A stretch of 37,564 nt of DNA from an uncultured Alistipes sp. (GTDB taxonomy: Bacteria; Bacteroidota; Bacteroidia; Bacteroidales; Rikenellaceae). The translations under genes and the position numbers were made by a program. Where the stretch lies: positions 1 to 37,564 of the forward strand of contig CAJGDL010000001.1 in assembly GCA_904502075.1 (NCBI GenBank). Direction: 5' to 3'. The stretch's first letter is position 1. Each line of letters opens with the position of its first letter. This document shows, in pieces, positions 1 through 7,406 of this stretch. The notes under the pieces were generated by a model. It was not told the DNA's origin. It searched no databases and saw nothing but the letters and a program-made list of their open reading frames with translations.

Positions 1-1
1 C

Positions 2-820
2 GAGAGTCGACAGTTGCCCCGCATCCTGCGCGACCAAGGCTACGAAACCGCCTTCTTCTGCGGTTCGGAGGCGGGTTCGATGGGCTTCGGAGCCTATGCC
101 CGCTCGGCCGGCATTGAGCACCTCTACGCCCGAGAAGAGTACGAAGCCCGCCACGGCAAAGAGGACTTCGATGGCTATTGGGGGATTTGGGACGACAAAT
201 TTTTGCACTTCTTTGGCGAGGAGCTCACCACCCTCCGAGAGCCCTTCCTGGCCACCCTCTTCACCCTCTCGTCGCACCACCCCTTTGTGGTGCCCGAACG
301 GCTGAAGGACTCACTGCCCATAGGCCACACGGCCATCCATCGCTGCGCCGCCTACGAAGACTACGCCTTTCGGGAGTTTTTCCATCGCTACCGGGAGGCC
401 GAATGGTTCAAGAATACCCTCTTTGTCTTCGTAGCCGACCATGTCTCGTCGGAGCGCTACAGCACGGAGAGCCTCACCTGGCCGGGCGACCACCACATCT
501 TCGGTTTCTGCTACGCCCCCGGAAGCAACCTTAAGGGCGAGAGTTCGGAGCCGGCACAGCAGATCGACTGGATGCCCACCATCCTCGCTCTTTTGGGGAA
601 TACGGAGCCCTATTTCGCCTTTGGGCGCGACCTCTTCGCCGAGCCCGAGCGTCCGCGTTGGGCCTTCAGCTACGAAAACGGCTACCAACTCATCACCGAA
701 GAGGGGGCCCGCGCCCTCAGTCCCGAACTCTCGGAGCAAGACGAGGAGGCACAAAAATTGAAGGCCCTCATTCAGCAATACTACACGCATATCAGCCAAC
801 AGAGTTACCTGGTAAAATGA
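2..820 (+). CDS. LTA synthase family (sulfatase-fold) protein, 5'-truncated by the window edge
   Basis: This is the C-terminal 272 residues of an alkaline-phosphatase-superfamily enzyme of the lipoteichoic-acid-synthase/phosphoglycerol-transferase type. The reading frame is open from base 2 and the start lies outside the window. A TTG at 14 is merely in frame and is not credited as a start. Seen: LPRILRDQGYETAFFCGS near the left edge, DFDGYWGIWD, LFTLSSHHPF, and a metal-binding ADH followed by a late HH-IFGF-YAPG segment and IDWMPTILALLG, all in the order expected of the family. Known members are membrane-anchored with the catalytic domain outside the cytoplasmic membrane. The membrane part would lie upstream of the window. 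The exact substrate in Bacteroidota is unknown, since these organisms do not make lipoteichoic acid, and transfer of a phosphoglycerol or similar head group is inference. Its stop overlaps the next gene's start (ATGA), so the two are surely co-transcribed. Confidence 0.85.
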   Translation, partial: ESRQLPRILRDQGYETAFFCGSEAGSMGFGAYARSAGIEHLYAREEYEARHGKEDFDGYWGIWDDKFLHFFGEELTTLREPFLATLFTLSSHHPFVVPERLKDSLPIGHTAIHRCAAYEDYAFREFFHRYREAEWFKNTLFVFVADHVSSERYSTESLTWPGDHHIFGFCYAPGSNLKGESSEPAQQIDWMPTILALLGNTEPYFAFGRDLFAEPERPRWAFSYENGYQLITEEGARALSPELSEQDEEAQKLKALIQQYYTHISQQSYLVK

Positions 821-2241
821 TCTCGTTCAAACCCGTAGAGCTGGCCGACAAGGCTACAATCGAACACTACACCCACCCCAGCGAGTGCCGCAACTGCGAC
901 ATGTCGTTCGCCAACATCTACTGCTGGCGCGCCTTTCACCAAACCCATTGGGCCGTGGTGGAGGGGTTTCTGATCATTCGCTTTCTGATCGACGGCCGAG
1001 AGCAACTGGGTTACATGCAACCCATCGGCGAGGGCGATTTCTCCCACTTGCTTCCCCTCTTGGAGCAGGATGCACGCGAAAATTTCGGACAGCCGCTGCG
1101 CCTCTACGGCCTCTGTCGCGAAGGCCGCAAGTGCATCTGCGAGAGCTCGCTCTGCCACGACTTCGCCTTCGACGACGACCGCGCCCTGTCGGACTACATC
1201 TACCTGGCCGACGACCTCCGCTCCCTCGCGGGCCGCAAGTACCAACCCAAACGCAACCACCTGAACCGTTTCCTAAACGGCTACAACTACCGCTACGAAC
1301 CCCTCACCCCCGACCACTTCGAGGCGTGTCTGCAACTCGAAGCCGCCTGGCGAGCTGCCCGCACAAGCGACACCGACAGCGAGGCGATGCGCCACGAGCA
1401 GCGAGCCCTGCGCGAGGCCTTCGACCATTGGCAGGAGCTCGACTTGATGGGGGGCGTGCTCTATGTCGACGACCGCCTGGCCGCCTTTACCTACGGCTCG
1501 CGGATCAACTACGACACCTTCGACTGCCACATCGAGAAGGCCGACACCCAATACGAGGGGATCTTCGCGGCCATCAACAAACTCTTTGCCGACCACCTGC
1601 CCGCGGAGTTTACCTACATCAACCGCGAGGAGGATATGGGTCTCGAGGGGCTGCGTCGCTCGAAACTCTCCTACTACCCCACCCTGCTTTGGCCCAAGAC
1701 CACGGCACTGCTCCTTGGTGACGAGCAGCGGGCCTGCAAAGCCCTTTGGCAGGAGGTCTTCGGCGACGAGGAGGCCTTTGTCGATCGCTTTCTGATCCAC
1801 CACTTCCGAAGCGACCGAATGCTCCGCATCGAGGAGGATTGCGCTGAACCATCGACGCTCACCAACCCCAAAAATCGAAAACTCCTCTCGATGCTCCACC
1901 TCCTTCCGTTCCGTACCGAGGAGGGCGAACATGTGGGCTATATCTACGGCGTGGCCACCACCCCCGAGGCCCGCGGTCGCGGCCTGGCCACCCGCCTCCT
2001 GCAGGAGGCAATCCAACGCGCCCAAGCCGAAGGGATGAAGGCGCTGATCTTGATCCCGGCCGATGACCAGGTGCGCGCGTTCTACGCCCACCACGGCTTC
2101 TCGGGTGAGGTGCCCGTGCGTCTGCTTGCCACTGCCGATTTCGACTTCGGCACCGGCACCCCCGACCACGACCGGGCCATGGTGCTCCCCTTAAGCGCGG
2201 AGTTTTCCACACCCCCCGAGTTGGAACTGCACAAAGACTGA
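817..2241 (+). CDS. DUF2156 (phosphatidylglycerol lysyltransferase-like) domain fused to a GNAT acetyltransferase domain
   Basis: This 474-residue protein carries two related acyltransferase-fold modules. Residues about 15-295 match the DUF2156 family known from the C-terminal domain of MprF-like aminoacyl-phosphatidylglycerol synthases. Seen: SECRNCDMSFANIYCW near the N-terminus, LAGRKYQPKRNHLNRF, HIEKADTQYEGIFAAINKLF and YINREEDMGLEGLRRSKLSY. Residues about 300-460 form a GNAT domain with the acetyl-CoA loop ARGRGLA at 385-391 and a late FYAHHGF. The start is ATG 817, overlapping the upstream stop by ATGA. The frame is open further upstream to 658, but that would overlap the upstream gene by about 160 bases. 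Co-expression with an LTA-synthase-like enzyme suggests a job in modifying lipids or envelope polymers. That is inference, because free-standing DUF2156 proteins have few defined substrates. Confidence 0.85.
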   Translation: MISFKPVELADKATIEHYTHPSECRNCDMSFANIYCWRAFHQTHWAVVEGFLIIRFLIDGREQLGYMQPIGEGDFSHLLPLLEQDARENFGQPLRLYGLCREGRKCICESSLCHDFAFDDDRALSDYIYLADDLRSLAGRKYQPKRNHLNRFLNGYNYRYEPLTPDHFEACLQLEAAWRAARTSDTDSEAMRHEQRALREAFDHWQELDLMGGVLYVDDRLAAFTYGSRINYDTFDCHIEKADTQYEGIFAAINKLFADHLPAEFTYINREEDMGLEGLRRSKLSYYPTLLWPKTTALLLGDEQRACKALWQEVFGDEEAFVDRFLIHHFRSDRMLRIEEDCAEPSTLTNPKNRKLLSMLHLLPFRTEEGEHVGYIYGVATTPEARGRGLATRLLQEAIQRAQAEGMKALILIPADDQVRAFYAHHGFSGEVPVRLLATADFDFGTGTPDHDRAMVLPLSAEFSTPPELELHKD

Positions 2242-2347
2242 TTTTATAACATATAGGCATCCGTTTTCAGATAGATCGGTATTTTTTGCGATTGGAGCGC
2301 AATTCGAGGCCCATTTTTGACTTTTTTACATTTTTTTGGCAAAATTG

Positions 2348-2378
2348 TTGGTCGATTCATTTTTTTTTATCATCTTTG
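2348..2378 (+). promoter_or_regulatory. Putative promoter of tRNA-Thr
   Basis: A TTG at 2348-2350, a 20-base spacer and CATCTTTG at 2371-2378 fit the Bacteroidota -33/-7 form with one mismatch in the -7 box. The tRNA begins 36 bases downstream. Confidence 0.5.
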
Positions 2379-2413
2379 CACCCGCAATCGAGGAGAACCC
2401 GTTTCTCCGGAAG

Positions 2414-2485
2414 GCCGAAATAGCTCAGCGGTAGAGCACTTCACTCGTAATGAAGGGGTCCCGAGTTCAAATCTCGGTTTCGGCT
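2414..2485 (+). tRNA. tRNA-Thr (anticodon CGU)
   Basis: A complete cloverleaf folds by eye. The acceptor arms are GCCGAAA and TTTCGGC. The D arm is GCTC/GAGC. The anticodon stem CTTCA/TGAAG encloses loop CTCGTAA, whose middle three bases CGT give anticodon CGU, reading threonine ACG. The T arm is CCGAG-TTCAAAT-CTCGG. The discriminator base is T, and CCA is not encoded. Length is 72 bases. A strong intrinsic terminator follows 6 bases after the 3' end. Confidence 0.96.
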
Positions 2486-2487
2486 CA

Positions 2488-2534
2488 GAGCAAAAAGGAC
2501 GAAAAATACTTTCGTCCTTTTTGTTTTTTTGCTC
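2488..2534 (+). terminator. Intrinsic terminator of tRNA-Thr (first copy)
   Basis: The 13-base arm AAAAAGGACGAAA and its perfect complement TTTCGTCCTTTTT are separated by AATAC. An outer GAGCAAAAA/TTTTTTGCTC pairing and a long T run follow. This is a classic Rho-independent terminator placed directly behind the tRNA. Confidence 0.85.
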
Positions 2535-2555
2535 TTCGCATATCGACATTCCCCC
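2488..2555 (+). repeat. Direct repeat, copy 1 (terminator hairpin plus flank)
   Basis: The block from GAGCAAAAAGG through CGACATTCCCCC recurs almost unchanged at 2614-2680, 126 bases downstream. Only the T run after the hairpin differs, in length and by one base. Between the copies lies a smaller inverted repeat, CCCCCTTT-GAA-AAGGGGG, near 2561-2578. Confidence 0.9.
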
Positions 2556-2613
2556 TAAATCCCCCTTTGAAAAGGGGGACTTGTCGCAGGATAACCCTAC
2601 TCCAAAATACTTT

Positions 2614-2680
2614 GAGCAAAAAGGACGAAAAATACTTTCGTCCTTTTTCTTTTTTGCTCTTCGCATATCGACATTCCCCC
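2614..2680 (+). repeat. Direct repeat, copy 2, containing a second terminator hairpin
   Basis: This is a near-identical second copy of the block behind tRNA-Thr and includes the whole hairpin with AAAAAGGACGAAA arms and its T run. The copy begins precisely at the base where the tRNA flank ends, so the tRNA itself is not duplicated. It would act as a back-up terminator if transcribed. Confidence 0.9.
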
Positions 2681-2762
2681 AAACCGAGGATTGCCCCAAA
2701 CCGCCTAATCGACCGGGCGGTTGAGCAAATCTGCAACTCTTTTATAATAGGAAGATCCCCAC

Positions 2763-2813
2763 GAATTTTCATGCAACACCACCAGGCGATGCTACGCCTT
2801 AAAATGAAAATTC
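2763..2813. repeat. Inverted repeat upstream of cstA
   Basis: GAATTTTCAT (2763-2772) and ATGAAAATTC (2804-2813) are perfect complements. Inside, AGGCG and CGCCT form a second short stem around ATGCTA. No T run follows on either strand. The rest of 2486-2950 holds the direct repeats and promoter listed separately, and I see no gene there. Confidence 0.6.
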
Positions 2814-2926
2814 TCGGGATGACGCGATGTGTTTTCCCCACCAAATTCTTTCTGCCCCCCCGAAACCGATTCACCCGCTCCATTTTTCCCCTCGCGCATC
2901 GACACGCCTCAAAGTATTCGGAAAAT

Positions 2927-2960
2927 TTGGGCCGAAATCCTATAATTTTTACTACATTTG
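2927..2960 (+). promoter_or_regulatory. Putative cstA promoter
   Basis: TACATTTG at 2953-2960 is a perfect -7 box. A TTG at 2927-2929 is the best -33 candidate, although the 23-base spacer is slightly long. Transcription would begin around 2964-2967. This argues for translation from ATG 2989, because the ATG at 2962 would lie at or before the transcript start. Confidence 0.6.
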
Positions 2961-2988
2961 TATGGTAAAACTTTATAAAAAGTACGCT

Positions 2989-4464
2989 ATGGTAACCTTT
3001 TTGATCTGTTTGGCGATGCTCATAGGGGCCTATTTCACCTATGGGCGTTATTTGGAGCGGGTCTGCGAAATCGACGCAAAAAACCCCGTCCCCTCGAAAA
3101 CCTGCTACGACGGAGTGGACTATCTTCCCCTCCCACGCTGGAAGGTCTTTCTTATTCAGCTACTCAATATCGCCGGCCTGGGCCCCATCTTCGGCGCGGT
3201 GCTGGGTGCCGCCTACGGCCCCGTAGCCTTTCTGTGGATCACCCTCGGAGGCATCTTCCTCGGAGCCATGCACGACATGATCTCGGGCGTAATTTCGCTG
3301 AAGCAGAACGGTATGAGCCTTCCGGAGATCATCGGCGACCTGTTGGGCGACAAGGTGAAGTTCTTCATGCGTCTCTTCACCGTGCTCCTGATGGTATTGG
3401 TCGGGGCCGTATTCCTCTCGCAGCCCGCCAACCTCATTGATTTCCACCTCGCGATCCCCGCCCTTGAAGGGATAAGCATTGGAAACTATAGTTGTATGCT
3501 GCTCCTGATTTTGGGGGCGATTCTCATCTACTACATCCTCGCCACGCTGCTGCCCATCGACAAGATCATTGGCAAGTTCTACCCCATCTTCGGCTTGGGC
3601 CTGCTTGTCATGGCCCTGGGCATCCTCTTCGTGCTGCTGACCCAAAGCGACAAATACCCCATTCCGGAGCTCACGTCGTTGGAGAACATGATTGCCAACC
3701 GGGAGAAATTCCCGCTCCTACCCATGCTCTTCACCACCATTGCCTGCGGAGCCATCTCGGGCTTCCACGCCACGCAGTCGCCCCTGATGGCGCGCTGCAT
3801 GACCAACGAAACACAGAGCCGCTCGATCTTCTACGGAGCCATGATCGCCGAGAGCATCGTCGCCTTGATTTGGGCCGCCATCAGCATGGCCTTCTGGGGC
3901 GGTGTGCAAGGACTCAACGAGGCAATTGCCGCCCACGGGGGCAATGCCGCCATCTTGATCGACCAAATTGCCACCGAGACCCTCGGCTCCACAATTGCCG
4001 GCCTGGTGATCTTCGGTGTGATCGCCTGCGCCATCACCTCGGGCGACACCGCCTTCCGCTCGGCACGCCTGATTGTGGCCGACTTCCTCAAAATTGATCC
4101 GAAGAGCCTCTCCAAGCGCATCTTTGTCTCGCTGCCCCTCTTTGCCTTGGGTCTCATTATTATCCTTGCGCTGCCGTTCCAAACCATTTGGAACTACTTT
4201 GCTTGGTGCAATCAGAGCCTGGCAGCCATTACCCTATGGGCCATCACGGTCTACTTGGCCAAGCAGCGAAAGCCGATTTGGATCGGTCTGCTACCGGCCC
4301 TCTTCATGACCTATGTCTGCACCAGCTACATTTTTGTATCGCCCCTGATGTTCGGTCTCGAAAGTCGCCTTACGGCCTACCTGCTGGGAGGGCTCCTCAC
4401 GCTGATCATCTTTGGAGCAGTCCTCAACCTCATAAAAAAATACACCCATGAAAAACGCGCCTAA
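2989..4464 (+). CDS. cstA: Carbon starvation protein CstA-family transporter
   Basis: This 491-residue, highly hydrophobic protein belongs to the CstA family of inner-membrane carriers linked to uptake of peptides or pyruvate in other bacteria. Seen: many membrane segments starting at MVTFLICLAMLIGAYFTYG, the family hallmarks NIAGLGPIFGA and GAMHDM in the first third, CGAISGFHATQSPL in the middle and ACAITSGDTAFRSARL later. The length suits the short CstA form rather than the roughly 700-residue E. coli protein. I chose ATG 2989 because the promoter box ends at 2960, and MVTFLICLA fits the family start as I know it. The frame is open back to 2827. The 3' end overlaps the next gene by 17 bases. 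The transported substrate here is not determined by sequence. Confidence 0.92.
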   Translation: MVTFLICLAMLIGAYFTYGRYLERVCEIDAKNPVPSKTCYDGVDYLPLPRWKVFLIQLLNIAGLGPIFGAVLGAAYGPVAFLWITLGGIFLGAMHDMISGVISLKQNGMSLPEIIGDLLGDKVKFFMRLFTVLLMVLVGAVFLSQPANLIDFHLAIPALEGISIGNYSCMLLLILGAILIYYILATLLPIDKIIGKFYPIFGLGLLVMALGILFVLLTQSDKYPIPELTSLENMIANREKFPLLPMLFTTIACGAISGFHATQSPLMARCMTNETQSRSIFYGAMIAESIVALIWAAISMAFWGGVQGLNEAIAAHGGNAAILIDQIATETLGSTIAGLVIFGVIACAITSGDTAFRSARLIVADFLKIDPKSLSKRIFVSLPLFALGLIIILALPFQTIWNYFAWCNQSLAAITLWAITVYLAKQRKPIWIGLLPALFMTYVCTSYIFVSPLMFGLESRLTAYLLGGLLTLIIFGAVLNLIKKYTHEKRA

Positions 4465-5152
4465 ATACGCCCTAACCCCCACCGCCGAACAGACCTTCGA
4501 ATTGGAGGGATCGGGGCCTTGGGATTTTCGTAAGCGTCTCCGCACAGCCAACGAGATGCAACACTCGGGGCAGATCGAAGCCGCCTGCGAGGAGCGGTAC
4601 CGCGCCGTGCAACTCATCGAAGAGCTCCTGCCCGAGGAGGAGGAGATCAACCTCGAGTGGAACCACCCGAACTGCCGGGCCGCCCTGGAACTGATTCACG
4701 GATCGGCCATCGACCACTTCCTGATCGGCGATTTCGAACTCTCGGCAGCCCTGCTGGAACTCTGCCTGGAACTCGACCCCGAAGACCACCTCGAAGCAGT
4801 CAATCTCCTGGGATTCGACTATGTGGAGCTCGGCGAATACGATCTCTGCGAGGAGATCCTGCTTGACATCTCCGAAAAGAGCCCCATGCGCCCCCTGCTG
4901 GAACTTTGGCTCGCCTTCCGCCGAAGCGGAGAGTTGGCTGCCGCCCCGTTGCAGCACCTCAAGAGCCGCCACACGGCCCTCTTCGAGGAGTTTACGGCCG
5001 AGGAGCACCCCGCGGACGAAGCCTTCATAAAAGAGATCAACTCCGAACGCCCCTCGGCACGCGCCCAGGCTCGCGAAGTGTGGCTCCAAACCGAACCCCT
5101 GTGGGCTCTACACCCCGAATTTATCTCCGCCCTCAAGGCTGCCAAAGGATAA
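4448..5152 (+). CDS. Small TPR-like protein encoded with cstA
   Basis: This is a 234-residue soluble protein with no signal peptide or membrane segment. It is strongly acidic in its first half. Residues about 75-170 read as helical pairs resembling degenerate tetratricopeptide repeats (AIDHFLIGDFELSAALLELC, then NLLGFDYVELGEYDLCEEIL). The start ATG 4448 lies inside the end of cstA, so translation is probably coupled. TPR-type proteins usually serve as binding scaffolds. The overlap with cstA suggests an accessory role for the transporter, but that is inference. No catalytic motif is visible. Confidence 0.75.
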   Translation: MKNAPKYALTPTAEQTFELEGSGPWDFRKRLRTANEMQHSGQIEAACEERYRAVQLIEELLPEEEEINLEWNHPNCRAALELIHGSAIDHFLIGDFELSAALLELCLELDPEDHLEAVNLLGFDYVELGEYDLCEEILLDISEKSPMRPLLELWLAFRRSGELAAAPLQHLKSRHTALFEEFTAEEHPADEAFIKEINSERPSARAQAREVWLQTEPLWALHPEFISALKAAKG

Positions 5153-5253
5153 AAAGAGGTGAAGTATAAAATCTTTTTCTGCTCGAAAATCGAGAAAAAA
5201 CGAGGCTCGGGAGGAAAAAACCACCGGAAAAGAGATAAAAAAGGTGGAAATGT

Positions 5254-5284
5254 TTGGTAAATCGGGAAAATCGTTTTACCTTTG
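5254..5284 (+). promoter_or_regulatory. rpmH promoter
   Basis: TTG at 5254-5256, a 20-base spacer and TACCTTTG at 5277-5284 form a well-spaced Bacteroidota promoter 54 bases ahead of the L34 gene. Confidence 0.75.
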
Positions 5285-5337
5285 CACTCCGCGAAATGTG
5301 ATTATTTGAGCAATAAATAACTAAAAACGAGATAGCT

Positions 5338-5505
5338 ATGGCAATGAAAAGAACTTACCAGCCTTCGCGCCGCAAGCGTATTAACAAGCACGGTTTCCGT
5401 CAGCGTATGGCAACCGCCAACGGTCGCAAGGTATTGGCCGCACGTCGTGCCAAGGGTCGCAAGAAGCTGACCGTTTCGGACGAGTCGACCTTCAAGTACG
5501 CTTAA
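5338..5505 (+). CDS. rpmH: 50S ribosomal protein L34
   Basis: This very basic 55-residue protein of the large ribosomal subunit shows the family sequence KRTYQPSRRKRINKHGF, then RMATANGRKVLAARRAKGRKK. Two in-frame ATGs are possible. ATG 5338 gives MAMKRT, and ATG 5344 gives MKRT, which matches the usual L34 start. The longer form is annotated here, but the shorter is equally likely. The gene has its own promoter and is closed by a strong terminator hairpin, so it is monocistronic. It is not beside rnpA or dnaA, unlike the arrangement in many other phyla. Confidence 0.95.
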   Translation: MAMKRTYQPSRRKRINKHGFRQRMATANGRKVLAARRAKGRKKLTVSDESTFKYA

Positions 5506-5525
5506 TTCCCTCGGGAATGGGCCAT

Positions 5526-5564
5526 AGAATGGGGTGGTGCAAGGCATCACCCCATTCTGTTTTT
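5526..5564 (+). terminator. Intrinsic terminator of rpmH
   Basis: AGAATGGGGTGGTGC (5526-5540) pairs with GCATCACCCCATTCT (5544-5558), with one G-U pair, and is followed by GTTTTTG. Confidence 0.85.
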
Positions 5565-5578
5565 GATTTTATAGGGCA

Positions 5579-5659
5579 TATTTCACCTTGCCTTGCGCGC
5601 CCCGGATGGGTTGTACTTGAGGTACTACCCATCCGGGACTTGCTGCGTTAAGTCGAAAT
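5579..5659. repeat. Long palindromic element A (core family)
   Basis: The core arms CCCGGATGGGTTGTAC (5601-5616) and GTACTACCCATCCGGG (5622-5637) enclose a 5-base loop. Weaker outer pairing runs from ATTTCACCTTG to AAGTCGAAAT. The core is shared with the elements near 8.1-8.4, 14.9, 19.2, 23.9 and 24.2 kb. It has no adjoining T run, and rpmH already has its own terminator upstream. Confidence 0.85.
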
Positions 5660-5680
5660 CTGCTCCTTATAAGCCAGTCA

Positions 5681-5963
5681 TTGCGAAGAGGGCGAAATCC
5701 CGACGTGGCAATCTCCCGTGAAATTCAAAATTCAAGATTCAATTTTTTTTATTCCTAATTCTCCACGTCGTCATCCCGAGGGAGCGTGAGCGACCGTGGG
5801 GATCTTTTTATGGGCGACCAATCGCGAGAATAATTCTCCGATAAAAAGATGGCCACGTCGAGCTTACGCCCTCCTCGCCATGACGCGGCGCGGAGTGGTG
5901 ACGGCTCTCCGCTGCTCGGGAGATTGCCATGTCGCCTTCTGCTCCTCGCCATGACTGCCATAG
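5681..5963. repeat. Cluster of degenerate REP-like intergenic repeats
   Basis: The rpmH-murA gap (about 550 bases) contains several related units and no credible gene. GTCATTGCGAAGAGG with GACGTGGCAATCTCCCG starts at 5681. GTCATCCCGAGGGAGCGTGAGCGACCG with GGGGATCT starts near 5768. Inverted relatives with CCTCGCCATGACG and GGGAGATTGCCATGTCGCC lie at about 5870-5960. An ATTCAAAATTCAAGATTC stretch sits at 5718. A related unit with GGGAGATTGCCGCGTCGC occurs at 14649. Similar CGTCATTGCGAGG-type repeats are known from many bacterial genomes. Confidence 0.6.
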
Positions 5964-5995
5964 GGAATTAGGAATAAGGAATAAAAAATTGTGAA

Positions 5996-6028
5996 TTGAA
6001 ATAATTCCCAATTATTTTCCTATCTTTG
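5996..6028 (+). promoter_or_regulatory. murA promoter
   Basis: TATCTTTG at 6021-6028 is a perfect -7 box. TTG at 5996-5998 is the likely -33 element, with a 22-base spacer. The gene starts 27 bases after the box, so the leader is short. Confidence 0.7.
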
Positions 6029-6055
6029 TATATCGAACCCGAACCAAAAGAGATT

Positions 6056-7354
6056 ATGGCTATTTTTCAAGTAGAAGGCGGACACCGCCTGCATGGTGAA
6101 ATCACCCCGCAAGGAGCCAAGAATGAGGCTCTTCAGATCCTCTGTGCCACGTTGCTGACCCCCGAAAAGGTGATCGTGAGAAACGTGCCCCAAATCCTGG
6201 ATGTGCTCCAACTCATCGAGTTGCTGAAGGCGATGGGGGTCGAGGTGGAAAAACTCTCCGACGACTGCTACTCGTTCCGCGCCGCCGAGATCAACCTCGA
6301 CTACCTGCAGAGCGAGGATTACCGCCGTCGTGGAGCCAAGTTGCGCGGTTCGGTGATGATGCTCGGCCCGCTGTTGGCCCGTTTCGGAGTAGCCTACATT
6401 CCCAAGCCCGGAGGCGACAAGATCGGTCGCCGTCGCCTGGACACCCACTTCCTCGGATTCCAAAAGCTCGGTGCCGAGTTAGACTTCTCGGCGGGCAAGG
6501 TCTCGGCCAAGGAGTTGAAGGGAACCTACATGCTCCTGGACGAAGCCTCGGTAACGGGTACGGCCAATATCGTGATGGCTGCCGTTTTAGCCAAGGGGAC
6601 GACCACGATCTACAACGCCGCCTGCGAGCCCTATCTGCAGCAGCTCTGCAAGATGCTCAACCGCATGGGTGCCAAGATCTCGGGTATCGCCTCGAACCTG
6701 CTGACCATCGAGGGCGTGGAGTCGCTCGGAGGCACCGAACACACGATGCTTCCCGACATGATCGAGGTGGGTAGTTTTATCGGTATGGCGGCCATGAACC
6801 GCTCGGAGCTTCTGATCCGCAATGTGTCGTTCGAGAACCTCGGCATCATCCCCACCCAATTTGCCCGCATGGGTATACAGTTCGAACAGCGAGGCGACGA
6901 CCTCTACATCCCGCAGCAGGATCACTACCGCATCGAGACCTTTATGGATGGGTCGATCATGACCATCGCCGATGCCCCGTGGCCGGGACTCACGCCCGAC
7001 CTGCTGTCGATCTTCCTGGTGGTGGCCACCCAGGCCAAGGGAGCCGTACTGATCCACCAAAAGATGTTCGAGAGCCGCCTCTTCTTCGTCGATAAACTGA
7101 TCGACATGGGGGCCCAGATCATCCTCTGCGATCCCCACCGTGCCACCGTGATCGGACACAACCACGAGGTGCGCCTGCGCGCTACGCGCATGTCCTCGCC
7201 CGACATCCGTGCCGGCGTGGCCCTGCTGATTGCCGCCATGTCGGCCGAAGGGGTCTCGACCATCCAGAATGTGGATCAGATCGACCGCGGATACCGCGAC
7301 ATCGACCGCCGATTGAATGCCCTGGGAGCAAGAATCACCCGCCTCGACGAGTAG
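6056..7354 (+). CDS. murA: UDP-N-acetylglucosamine 1-carboxyvinyltransferase
   Basis: MurA transfers enolpyruvate from PEP to UDP-GlcNAc, the first committed step of peptidoglycan synthesis, in the cytoplasm. The protein has 432 residues, the usual length. Seen: GAKNEALQILCATLL near the N-terminus, LRGSVMMLGPLLARFG, the active-site loop PGGDKIGRRRLDTH, LLDEASVTGTANIVMAA, and RAGVALLIAAMSAEG near the C-terminus. The catalytic-loop residue that is Cys115 in E. coli is aspartate here, D121 (codon 6416-6418). In other MurA proteins an Asp at this position keeps activity but prevents fosfomycin alkylation. ATG 6056 is the start. The frame extends upstream only into the promoter box. Thymidine kinase follows after 52 bases, with no promoter of its own that I can see. 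Confidence 0.97.
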   Translation: MAIFQVEGGHRLHGEITPQGAKNEALQILCATLLTPEKVIVRNVPQILDVLQLIELLKAMGVEVEKLSDDCYSFRAAEINLDYLQSEDYRRRGAKLRGSVMMLGPLLARFGVAYIPKPGGDKIGRRRLDTHFLGFQKLGAELDFSAGKVSAKELKGTYMLLDEASVTGTANIVMAAVLAKGTTTIYNAACEPYLQQLCKMLNRMGAKISGIASNLLTIEGVESLGGTEHTMLPDMIEVGSFIGMAAMNRSELLIRNVSFENLGIIPTQFARMGIQFEQRGDDLYIPQQDHYRIETFMDGSIMTIADAPWPGLTPDLLSIFLVVATQAKGAVLIHQKMFESRLFFVDKLIDMGAQIILCDPHRATVIGHNHEVRLRATRMSSPDIRAGVALLIAAMSAEGVSTIQNVDQIDRGYRDIDRRLNALGARITRLDE

Positions 7355-7406
7355 GTTAAAACACCACATAGGTATAACTGCAACAAATAAGGAAAAGAAT
7401 CGAAAT

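Noticed and set aside
2317..2968. Short plus- and minus-strand open frames across the tRNA-Thr region
   Set aside because: They run through the tRNA and the terminator repeats and have no protein-like composition.
2827..2988. N-terminal extension of CstA
   Set aside because: The extension crosses the promoter box at 2953-2960, and its residues are unlike the family.
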